DNA from: Pyropia yezoensis
Lineage: Eukaryota; Rhodophyta; Bangiophyceae; Bangiales; Bangiaceae
Reading direction: 5' to 3'
NCBI GenBank assembly: GCA_009829735.1
Contig: CM020620.1
Coordinates: 26,134,951 to 26,198,950 of the forward strand
DNA: 64,000 bases
How positions within the stretch are numbered: the stretch's first letter is position 1; each line of letters opens with the position of its first letter. Position numbers and translations under genes: made by a program. This document shows positions 55,858-64,000 of this stretch, in pieces. Under the pieces are notes generated by a model, which saw nothing but the letters and a program-made list of their open reading frames with translations, was not told the origin of the DNA and did not search any database.

Positions 55858-58800
55858 TCCACGCGCACACCGGGTGTGCCGCCGCTCTCCCCTTCCCCCC
55901 TCAGAATTGCCGGCGGGCCGCTCCCAGCGGCCCGCCAGCCCGGTGCACACTGAGATAGAGACTCAGCTATAAAGTGAACCGACCGCACTCCAGCGCGCGA
56001 AGGAGGGTTCACGATGCATGGCGTCACGACACAGCCAGCAGACGCCCACGAGGAGCACACGTCGCGCATAAAAGCAGGCCGGGACCACGAGACGCCGCAA
56101 GGATAGCACGATGTTCAACGTTGTTGGACAGCAGCATGGGAAACAACGCGAGGAGGGACACCCGCGAGGGCGCCACAGCCCAGCCCCCCAGGCGCCGGCA
56201 GTGGGCTGGGCGGGAGCTGCCACGAGGGGCCGCACGAGAAGCGGCCTCAAACGACCCCGAAACGTATGTGCCCAGAGGGTGGGGCCGACTTGGCACGGCC
56301 GGCACCACGGGAGGCCGCAGAAAAAGCGGCCCCCACAGGGTGTTCAACGCTGATGGACAGCGTTGGGGCGCAAACCCAGCGGAGAGTGCGAAGGGGGACC
56401 ACCGCAGGGGGCACGGGGCACGACGCCGGGTGCTCTGACAAGGGGCCACCCGGGATGGCCGGCACCCGTCGGGCGCCTCCCGTGGGGCGGCCGCGCCGCT
56501 AGCGGCCCCCTCAGAGCCGCCGCGCCGCGGGGCGACCACGCCGCGGGGCGTCCGCGCCGCGAGGCGGCCGCGCCGTGCCGCCTGGCGAGGAGCTCGTCAG
56601 ATGTTTGGTCGACGGCGGCGACGACTGCGACGACGGTTGGTGGAAAAGCGCGGCTGGCGGCCGGCGCGAGAGCCCCCGCTCGCCACCACAACGCGGGGCG
56701 CGTAGCGCCTCCTGGACACCCATTTTGGGGCGCCCTGTCGCGGCCCCCGCAATCGCCCGCGGCCCAGCGGCAGTCCACCCTGGTCGTGCGTTGCCCCATC
56801 CCCCCCGCCGACACGCTCACAAGCTGTGGCGAGATATTACTTACAGATCACTTGCCACCCTTTCCCCCTGTCCACAAGCGCAGAATTCAACGCCACTGGC
56901 CTCCCGCACACGGGCCACGCGCACACGTGCCTCAGACGATGTATGACAATACCTCGATTAAGACCTGCCGAGACGGTTGAGGCAGACCTTCTCCTGCGCC
57001 TCTGGGGACCACACATTCCCTTTTCGTCTCGATGCCACTGCGCTTGAATGCACGGCTCCTAGTCGAACGCGCGGTTCTACGTGAAGCATGGTGAGATAGT
57101 ATCTTCAGGGAGAGCCAATAATATGCACTGCCGCTGGCACAGCGTGCGGAATTCGCGCTGCGTGGCGTGAGGTAGAAACACACACATTTTCCTTCCCTCG
57201 TGTTGCCTGCTGATTCATCTCGAACCGCCTGCAGGCGCGAGCAAGGCACGGGCCCCCTCAGCACGGTACCGCCCTTGCACGGAAAGGACATCCGGAAAAT
57301 GCGGTTGCGGGTCAGCACCAGAACGCCCTCGGACAACTCCGCTCCACGACCAAGAACCTGGACGACACAGGATGTGTGACACGCGTCGCTTATGGACGGC
57401 CCATGATGGGCCCCGCCATGACTGTCACGATTCCGATACATCACCCTCCCGGGATACAGTCGGACAGTGACAGTAGACCTCTTCCACAAAGCGTGTGCCA
57501 CATGATCTGGCACGTCGAGAATTACAGTGCGTATGATTGTACGATCAAGGCGCCTTCGATCGACGAGGTCAACCAACGTCGACTGCCGTGCGAGGCGGGA
57601 GCGACAACAGTGGGCATGCGTTGCAAGATGCCGCCCCGCATCCGGAGTCACGCAGGCGGCCCACGCCCTGCAAGACGAGCCCGCTATCGAGGAGGGGCGG
57701 CGTCGAGGCGATCACGGAGCAATCTCCCTGCAACGTGAACGGCCCTAGCGGCTTCCACAGCAGAGACCCACGCGCAGGCCCACAGACTGCAGGTCTCCGA
57801 GTACGCCATGGCGCCGCACAGGCCGCATCGTGCGCTCTGGCAAATGTTCCGGAACGATTATAGCTCCAGATATGGTCTATGGTATGGTCCACGTGGCCTA
57901 CTCGATCGCAGTATTAGCCTTGTATTAGCACGATTGTTGTCGAGTCGGCCCAAACCCAATCGATTTCTCTGACATTCGACGACGACCGCATCTAATTTGG
58001 TGAACGATCGATGGACGATCGACGTACTTTAAGGCTCTCCGGGTGTGTTTGTCTCAGCCGCTGGCTTCAATCGGGGGCGATGTGTGCCGGTGTGGTGTGG
58101 TGACGTTGGGGAAGTTCGTTCTGACGATGTTGGACAACACCCAGTTTTTTGGTTCGGAGATTGCGTCTCTAAAATGGCACGATAGCCTCCGTTCGCGTCA
58201 AGTCCTTCGACCTTCGCGTGGCCTTCCGCAGTGAGATCCCCCTGCTCCCTGCGCTCTTGTTCTCCAGCCATTCACCGCCGTACACGATGACGTCTGAATT
58301 GGTTTTAGTCTGGCATTTTGAAGAACGGATCGGACGTCGGAGGACGTGCTCTCTGTCTTTCTGGGTTTTTACTGCAACGTGAAGGACGTTCCAAGCAGAA
58401 TCAAAATAGATTCTCAGGATTGGCCGTCTTGGGTGGACAAATAATATTTGGTAGGTACTGTACGTCAGCGCTGAGAGGAATGGCGCTTCGCAGGACGGCG
58501 TGCCCTGCATCCGCCCGCCTGTTACCCCTTCTTCCCCCCCTCCAACTGGCCATCCCACCTCTTGCCCCCCTCCCCGCTCGCTCAGCTGTCCTCATTCTTC
58601 GTCGTGCCCGCCAACCCCCCCCCCGCCCCGTTCGCGGTGAGGGCAGCTGTGGCGGGGGTCGGGGCGGTGATGATGGTGATAAAAAGTGATGGCCGAGGAG
58701 GTGGTGGCGGTGGTGGCGGTGGTGGCGGCGGCGGCTGCCACGCGGCACGCGCACTGCTTGCGGAAAGGGCACCACCGCTGCCCAGGTCGCCACCACCAGC

Positions 58801-59314
58801 CGCGTCACCGCAGTCGCCGTTGCCCGTCCCATCGCCCGCTGGTTGCCAGGGCGGCGACACCGCTGTCGACGCAGCCGCGCGGCCGCCCCCCGTCCGTGGC
58901 CGACGCGGGGGTGGGTGCCAACTCGCAGCGGGGGTGACGAAAACGAGGCAGGCAAGCAGGCATCCGCCGCCGCCGTCGCCGCCGCCGCCGCTCCCGCCGC
59001 CGCCGCCGTTGCAGCCGCTACCGCCGCGCCCACCACCGCTGTGGCCCGTGCCGGCACGAGGGTTGTAACACCCACGCTCAACGAAGAAAACAAAAACGGC
59101 CCCCGGCCTCGCATCGCTGGAATAGGTATGTCTGTGTGTACACATTGACGGGCGGTGGCCCCTTCTTGGGGCGGCCACCCCCCCGGCAGCCGCGGCAGGC
59201 CCGCCCGCCTGGGGGCGGCGCGCCAGGACGAGCACAGGAGCAACAGGGTCAGCCGCGCCCAGCCCCCACGCGGCCACCCCCATCCGCCTCACTCGCCCCC
59301 CTGCCTCGGGTCGA
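55858..59314. other. no gene recognised
   Basis: 55970-56700 is GC-rich with short repeated words (TTCAACG and GATGGACAGC near 56111 and 56342). A minus-strand frame of about 240 codons at 57651-56932 (RTIIRTVILDVPDHVAHALW, LVLTRNRIFRMSFPC) has varied composition and may be an old transposon exon, but I cannot place it. 57850-58480 is AT-richer. 58640-59060 is GGC/GCC-rich. Confidence 0.35.
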
Positions 59315-60184
59315 TCAGGCCATCCCCAGTACCACGCCAAGGGACCCCACCAGCACCTCGCGCGCCCACCAGACCCCCCCCACTACCACCGCCGCCGCCG
59401 CGACCGCCCGGGCGGTCGCGGCCACCCCCCGCCGCGCGGCGGCGGCGGCCACCTCGACAAACACAGTATCGTTAAGGGCAAAGACGCGTGCCCGCGCGAC
59501 AAGGACGGTGGCGACCTCGGCGTCTGACAGGCGCAGCGCGTTGAGGCCCTCCTCGTACGCCCGACGCACCGCCGGCACGTCTACCCCCGGGTAGGCAAAA
59601 ACAGACAGGCCGGGGGTGCCGCGGTGTCCGCCTTTGCCGCCGCCGCCGCCGCCGCCGTCACCGTCGCCACCGCCGCCGCCCAGCCGGAGCGTCCGCCTCA
59701 GGATGCGGGCGAGCGTCGAGCCCCCCGCGGCGGGCGCAATGTGCATGGCGGTGGCGACGCCAATGAGCCCCACCGGCGGCACGGCGGCGCGGAGGGAGCG
59801 GAGGTACGCCACGTACGCCGCCACCGCCGGCGACGGCGGGGCGGCGAGTGCGGCCGCCGCGGCCGCCGCGGCCGTCGCCGGGTCGCGCGCGTCCCGCCCC
59901 CAGTGAAAGGCCACGTCCGCGGCGAGCGCGCGGGCGCGGTAGAGGGGTGGGCAGTGGAGCGCGCCGAGCCGCGGGACGGCCATCCGGCCGGCCGCGATGG
60001 TGGCTTCCAGCTCAGCATAGATGGTGGCAAACGCCACCACCGCTTGGCGGTACGCGCCGGGCGCGGCGGCAACCGCGGCGGTGGCGGCCAGCGCAGAGAC
60101 GGTTGACGACCGGTGGGCGGCGCGGGAGGCGGCGCGGAGGCGGTCCATCAGTGGGGGGGGGGGGGTGTCGACGCCGGGTGCCAT
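59315..60184 (-). CDS. heme oxygenase-like protein with C-terminal membrane anchor
   Basis: 289 residues from ATG 60184 (GCCATGG context) to TGA 59315. DRLRAASRAAHRSS places His24 where heme oxygenases have the proximal heme ligand. AYRQAVVAFATIYAELEATI and LYRARALAADVAFHWG follow the family pattern. AMHIAPAAGGSTLARILRR corresponds to the distal helix (usually LSGGQ), and SVFAYPGVDVPAVRRAYEEGL to the C-terminal helices. The last 35 residues contain a hydrophobic segment (ARAVAAAAVVVGGVWWAREV) typical of a tail anchor. An Ala-rich loop and a Gly-rich insert (GGGGGDGDGGGGGG) are unusual. If active it would open heme to biliverdin; the altered distal motif leaves this open. No transit peptide is obvious. 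Confidence 0.6.
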   Translation of the reverse strand: MAPGVDTPPPPLMDRLRAASRAAHRSSTVSALAATAAVAAAPGAYRQAVVAFATIYAELEATIAAGRMAVPRLGALHCPPLYRARALAADVAFHWGRDARDPATAAAAAAAALAAPPSPAVAAYVAYLRSLRAAVPPVGLIGVATAMHIAPAAGGSTLARILRRTLRLGGGGGDGDGGGGGGGKGGHRGTPGLSVFAYPGVDVPAVRRAYEEGLNALRLSDAEVATVLVARARVFALNDTVFVEVAAAAARRGVAATARAVAAAAVVVGGVWWAREVLVGSLGVVLGMA

Positions 60185-61281
60185 GGCAAAGGAGGCACCT
60201 TGAGCAGAGAGGCGAAGGGGGGGGGGAAGGGGGGCGGCGGGGGAGGGGTGCGGGAGGTGGGGGACGGTGCGTTGAAGGGAAGCAGGGTGGAAAAAAGGGG
60301 GAGGGCGGGGAAGGATAGGAGGGCAACCGTCCGTCCAGCCCACCAGACCGAAGGGGAAATACGGGGGGGCAGGAGGACGAAACAGGCCAGATGCCAAAAG
60401 CCAAGCGTGGCACCTGGATGCCAGATGGCTTCCAATGGAGAGGGAAGGGGTGAGAGTACGAAGGAGGGCCAGGCCGGACGCCGTCCGCGAGACAGACGGC
60501 TGGCCTCGCCCGCTCTGTGCCGGCCAGCAGAGGAGGTTGCGGGACACTGCGTGTTATTTACCGAACTGTACTGTACATACAGTATAGTTCTGTATACACA
60601 AATATATGTACTGTACATATGTACTGTACATACCATGGACGTCGTACGAGCAACCCGGCACATCCTTAACAGGTTTATTTTTGAATTCTTCTTTGGCCGG
60701 AGAGAAACCGCGTTTGGGCACTCCCCACCTGTTCGCGTCATCCCCGCATTGGTGGTGGTGTGTGGCCCACCGTCTCGACCATGACGGGCCCACCGCAGCC
60801 AATGGGCAAGCACCTCGGCTGAGTGTGAGGCCGTGGCGTGACCATCCGGATCATGGGCGAGAGCCACCGGCTGCAGTGGGCGTTGCCCGTGCACCTGAGA
60901 CACGCGCCTGGAACGCGCGGGCCTGTTCTTCACACCGCTGCCCACGTGGAGCGTTCCGTTCGGCAACCGGCACCCTGGGGTGGGTATCTACCTTCTCCAG
61001 CGACTCCCCTTCCCCCCCCCGCCCCCTCTCCTTCCCAGCAGCCCCGCCATTGGCTGGAGCCGGCACCCCCCTCCCGGCACCCCCCCCGCCCTGCTCGGAC
61101 ATTGCCTGCGCTGTCCCACGCCATCCCACTGTTGCGACTCGAGCGCGCACCGTCGGCCGGGACGTTGGTGGTAGATATCCCGACCTCTCCTCACTTCGTC
61201 CTCCTCGCAGCTGCCCCCTCGCTCGCGCCCGCTATCCCTCCCTTCGCCTTCCTCTCTCGCGCTGGCACCCGCCCCGAGGTG
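60185..61281. promoter_or_regulatory. divergent intergenic region with tandem ATGTACTGTACAT palindromes
   Basis: Shared 5' region of the heme-oxygenase-like and phosphoglycolate phosphatase genes. An AT-rich island at 60560-60635 holds two tandem perfect 13-bp palindromes ATGTACTGTACAT (60606-60631) and a third TGTACTGTACAT (60567-60578). The remainder is pyrimidine-rich. The first plus-strand frame through 60838-61281 is open but lies upstream of the better start. Confidence 0.4.
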
Positions 61282-62385
61282 ATGGCCTTCACTGGCGTGG
61301 CGCTGCCCCGTGTTGCCGGCTCCGTGCTGCCTGGTCGCCACACCGCCGCGGCGCAGCGGACGCGCTGCCGACCAGCCGGACGACCACTGTCGGGCATCGC
61401 CGCCGTGCGGCGGCCGGCGGGTGGCAACGGCACCGGCAACGGCGCCGGCGCCGGCGGCGACTGGGTGATGAAGTCTGCCCCTCCCGCGGCGGCGTCGGGC
61501 GTCGCGCCCCGGCTGGCCGACCCCGCGGCCATGCTCGCCGGCATTAAGACATTCATTTTTGACTGTGACGGGGTGGTCTGGCGGGGGGACTCCCTCATTG
61601 ACGGCGTCAAGGAGACGCTCGACTACCTCCGCAAGGACCTGGGCAAGCGCGTCTTTTTTGTGACCAACAACAGCACGAAGAGCCGGCAGCAGTACCTCGG
61701 CAAGTTTACCAAGCTGGGGCTGGACGTCGAGGCGGAAGAGATTTTTTCGTCCTCGTTTGCCGCAGCGGCCTACCTGGAGCAGACCAAATTCGCGGCGACG
61801 GGCAAGAAAGTGTACATTATTGGGGAGGAGGGCATCCAAAAGGAGCTCGAGCTGATTGGCGTGCCCTTTGTTGGCGGGCCAGATGATAAGGGCAAGGAGG
61901 CGGACATGTCGCCAGGGTCGGCAATGCCCCACGACGCGGACGTTGGCGCCGTCGTCGTTGGCTTTGACCGCCACGTCAACTACTACAAGATGCAGTACGC
62001 GCAGCTGTGCATCAACGAGAACCCTGGCTGCCTCTTTATCGCCACCAACCTGGATGCCGTCACCCACCTGACGGACGCCCAGGAGTGGGCTGGGAATGGA
62101 GCGATGGTGGGCGCCATCAAGGGCTGCACCGGCCAAGAGCCAATTGTGGTGGGCAAGCCCAGCTCCCTCATGATTGACTACATTGTGGACAAGTATGGGA
62201 TGGCTCCCGGGGAGATCTGCATGGTGGGCGACCGGATGGACACGGACATCATGTTTGGCAAGAACAATGGGCTCCAGACAATGCTCGTGCTGTCGGGCGT
62301 GACGACGGAGGAGAAGCTCATGTCGGCTGATGCGGCTACGCAGCCTGACTGCTACGCCGACTCGATGGCCGACTTTATGGCGTGA
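61282..62385 (+). CDS. 2-phosphoglycolate phosphatase, HAD family, plastid-targeted
   Basis: Dephosphorylates 2-phosphoglycolate made by Rubisco oxygenation, the first step of photorespiration. 367 residues from ATG 61282. Residues 1-70 (MAFTGVALPRV..., Arg/Ala/Gly-rich, few acids) look like a chloroplast transit peptide. HAD motifs: FIFDCDGVVWRGD with Asp94 and Asp96, VTNNST at 128-132, Lys292 in VGKPSSLMIDY, and VGDRMDTDIMFG at 315-325. The cap region (GFDRHVNYYKMQYA, NPGCLFIATNLDA) matches the plant/algal PGLP type. The frame is open further upstream to 60838, but that part is low-complexity and MAF is a common transit-peptide start. A 4-nitrophenylphosphatase relative is the only alternative. 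Confidence 0.92.
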   Translation: MAFTGVALPRVAGSVLPGRHTAAAQRTRCRPAGRPLSGIAAVRRPAGGNGTGNGAGAGGDWVMKSAPPAAASGVAPRLADPAAMLAGIKTFIFDCDGVVWRGDSLIDGVKETLDYLRKDLGKRVFFVTNNSTKSRQQYLGKFTKLGLDVEAEEIFSSSFAAAAYLEQTKFAATGKKVYIIGEEGIQKELELIGVPFVGGPDDKGKEADMSPGSAMPHDADVGAVVVGFDRHVNYYKMQYAQLCINENPGCLFIATNLDAVTHLTDAQEWAGNGAMVGAIKGCTGQEPIVVGKPSSLMIDYIVDKYGMAPGEICMVGDRMDTDIMFGKNNGLQTMLVLSGVTTEEKLMSADAATQPDCYADSMADFMA

Positions 62386-62791
62386 ACATACAGACTTCAT
62401 TTTTTTTCTTTGCCCCGTGCTCTCCCACCAGTTCATATTGTCCCGTATCCCCTGTGCCTCGCCACTCGGCCGCGCCCGCGGGCCCCAGGATTCATCAGCT
62501 GTTAACTGCACAGGCCGCCGTCGGCGCCGGCGTTGCCTGGCGTCTGCGTGATGAGGGCGCCAGTTCCTGACCCGCAATGACTCACGTATGTACGGACGTA
62601 CAGACTGTAGTCGGGCCCGGGCCATGCGTACACACACGGCGCCCGAGAGATTGCGGTGCTCCCACCCCTCATCGTTTTGTGCCCCGATTTTGAGAGCCCA
62701 CTGTTCGTTGCGAAAATCGGTGGTCCATTTCGTCACAACGACAGGTGGCAAGTTCGGTACAGTGTTTTGGGGTTGAGGCAAGAGCGGGCGC
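62386..62791. other. intergenic region between convergent genes
   Basis: Downstream of the phosphatase stop there is a T9 stretch (62399-62407). No canonical polyadenylation motif or terminator hairpin stands out. Repeated ACGTA/CGTAC words occur at 62585-62605. Confidence 0.4.
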
Positions 62792-64000
62792 TCACCCCCC
62801 GCTTGGGGGCAGGACCTCGTACACGGTCGTCTGCACGCGCGTCTCCCCCTCCTGCAGCACGCACGTGGCCTCCTCCGTGCCCAGCACCGCACTTGCCTCG
62901 ACGCATACCGCCCCGTGGCGGTCATATCCATCGACGGCCATGTCAAACCCGTTGGCGGTGTAGAGCTGAAAGCCGGGCTGGTCACTCCACACCCGCAGCC
63001 GCCGGCCGGTCGCTACGCTGGTCAGGGCGGCCAGCAGCTGCAGGCCGCCGTGGTCAGTGCCGGAAGGAGCGATCACAGGGGCAGCGAGGGACGCGGGAGC
63101 GGGCAAGGCAGCAGTGGACAACGCGGTGGCGGCGGCGGCAGCCCCACCGCCCGTGTGGCCAGGCGCGCCAGGTACGACTGGACGGGCAGCGGTTGACACA
63201 CCCTTGCCGACGGGCGGTGGGGGGCCCACCAAGAAGCAGTCGGCCGCCACGCCCAGCGGCCCATCGCCGGTCAGGTTGAGCCCCGCAGGCGAGTCGCCCA
63301 GCTCCCCCGTCGCGACGCACGCCGCGTCGGTCATGACGAGCCGGGTGCACGAGGACACCAGCCGGATGTCTTTGAGGACGCTCACCGGCGCGCCCCCCCC
63401 CCCCGTGGCCAGCACCCAGTAGGCGTGGTGGGTAAGGTTGACCACCGCCGGCCCCGCCCCGCCGTCATTGACCGTGGCGGCGGCAACGCGAAAGCCGCCC
63501 GGCCCGAGCGTGTAGGTGACCGCCACAGACACGCCGCCGGGGTGGCCACCCTCCCCGTCGCCGCTGTGGCGGCGGAGGGTCACCCACGCTTCCGCCTGCT
63601 CCCCGTCGCCAGACACGCCCACGTCTGCCGAGGCCACTGTCCACAGGCGACGGCTAAAGCCGATGCGGCCGCCGTGGAGGCTGGCGCCCCCGTCATTCGC
63701 GTCGAGCGGGTAGTCCACGTCCCCCACCCGCACCACCGCCCCGCGTACGCGGTTGGCGGTGCGGCCGACGAGGGCGCCCAGGTAGTGGCCATCAGCGGCC
63801 ACGGCCGCCAACGACGGGGGGGTGAGGATAACGTTCACACCGCTGCCCGGCTCGCGGAGGTAGAGGAGGCGGGCGCCCGCGGTGGTGATCGCGGCGGTGC
63901 CGCCGCGGGGGGAGGTTAACTGCAGCACATCAATTCGGTCCCCAGAGGTCGGGTGGGCGCCCCACACCAGGCGGCGTACGGCCGCGCCCCGGGATGAGCC
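62792..64000 (-). CDS. aldose 1-epimerase (galactose mutarotase)-like, 5' end outside window
   Basis: Interconverts alpha and beta anomers of aldoses. The frame is open from the window edge (AAVRRLVWGAHPTSGDRIDV) to TGA 62792. Family signatures in order: GALVGRTANRVRG, NDGGASLHGGRIGFSRRLW, VVNLTHHAYWVLA (catalytic His region), SDQPGFQLYTANGF and VCVEASAVLG, where the Glu corresponds to the catalytic base. An Ala/Pro/Gly-rich insertion (about 63060-63190) splits the barrel and is not typical of the family. The only upstream candidate start in the window is GTG, so the real ATG lies beyond 64000. Cytosolic or plastid location cannot be told without the N-terminus. Confidence 0.85.
   Translation of the reverse strand, partial: GSSRGAAVRRLVWGAHPTSGDRIDVLQLTSPRGGTAAITTAGARLLYLREPGSGVNVILTPPSLAAVAADGHYLGALVGRTANRVRGAVVRVGDVDYPLDANDGGASLHGGRIGFSRRLWTVASADVGVSGDGEQAEAWVTLRRHSGDGEGGHPGGVSVAVTYTLGPGGFRVAAATVNDGGAGPAVVNLTHHAYWVLATGGGGAPVSVLKDIRLVSSCTRLVMTDAACVATGELGDSPAGLNLTGDGPLGVAADCFLVGPPPPVGKGVSTAARPVVPGAPGHTGGGAAAAATALSTAALPAPASLAAPVIAPSGTDHGGLQLLAALTSVATGRRLRVWSDQPGFQLYTANGFDMAVDGYDRHGAVCVEASAVLGTEEATCVLQEGETRVQTTVYEVLPPSGG

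Noticed and set aside
60838..61281. N-terminal extension of the phosphoglycolate phosphatase
   Set aside because: Starts at non-AUG or weak positions and is Pro/His-rich; ATG 61282 gives a normal transit peptide.
1..64000. CRISPR arrays, bacterial operons or phage regions
   Set aside because: No regularly spaced direct repeats with unique spacers; introns, chromoviruses and transit peptides point to a eukaryotic nucleus.

Overview
The window looks like nuclear DNA of a GC-rich photosynthetic eukaryote. The evidence is a cyanobacterial-type HhoA/Deg protease with a lumen-like leader, a 2-phosphoglycolate phosphatase with an apparent plastid transit peptide, sparse short GT-AG introns, and LTR retrotransposons in several states of decay. 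A bangiophyte red alga (Porphyra/Pyropia-like) is my best guess. That is inference; nothing in the window proves the taxon. Host genes are few and sit mainly at the two ends. The middle is retrotransposons plus very GC-rich, low-complexity DNA with homopolymer C/G runs and GGC/GCC microsatellites.

Layout. 0-1.5 kb: partial minus-strand HhoA/Deg protease. 2.9-5.5 kb: decayed Copia pol on the minus strand, split by a 573-bp solo LTR with perfect 5-bp target-site duplications. 6.5-9.1 kb: decayed transposase-like pieces (tnp2/Plavaka style). 10.7-12.0 kb: Tc1/mariner-related DDE transposase remnant, with a cluster of tiny hairpins at its 3' side. 12.9-19.1 kb: GC-rich DNA around a largely intact Crinkler/RHS-like gene (P-loop NTPase plus REase-like C-terminus), bracketed by about 318-bp inverted repeats. 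19-23.4 kb: low-complexity DNA. 23.4-32.8 kb: complete but mutated Ty3/gypsy element A on the minus strand. 32.8-42.6 kb: GC-rich spacer with a tRNA-like pol III promoter and degenerate minisatellites. 42.6-51.3 kb: element B, a younger copy of the same family on the plus strand, inserted into a minus-strand host reading frame. 51.3-55.9 kb: remainder of that host frame, a Myb/SANT-like gene and a Pro/Gly-rich 13-residue repeat protein, all minus. 59.3-64 kb: three compact host genes: heme-oxygenase-like (minus), 2-phosphoglycolate phosphatase (plus), aldose 1-epimerase-like (minus, partial).

Elements A and B share one architecture: 469/468-bp LTRs (TGTGG...CCACA), an 18-nt primer-binding site, gag with a CCHC knuckle, pol (protease, RT, RNase H, integrase, chromodomain-like tail) whose ATG overlaps the gag stop as ATGA, then a roughly 640-codon ORF on the opposite strand, a purine tract and the 3' LTR. 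The antisense ORF resembles nothing I recognise. The family also carries unusually many short perfect palindromes, several at ORF boundaries and conserved between A and B.

The candidates for something new are the inverted-repeat-bracketed Crinkler-like gene, the antisense ORF of the chromovirus family, and the palindrome load of that family.
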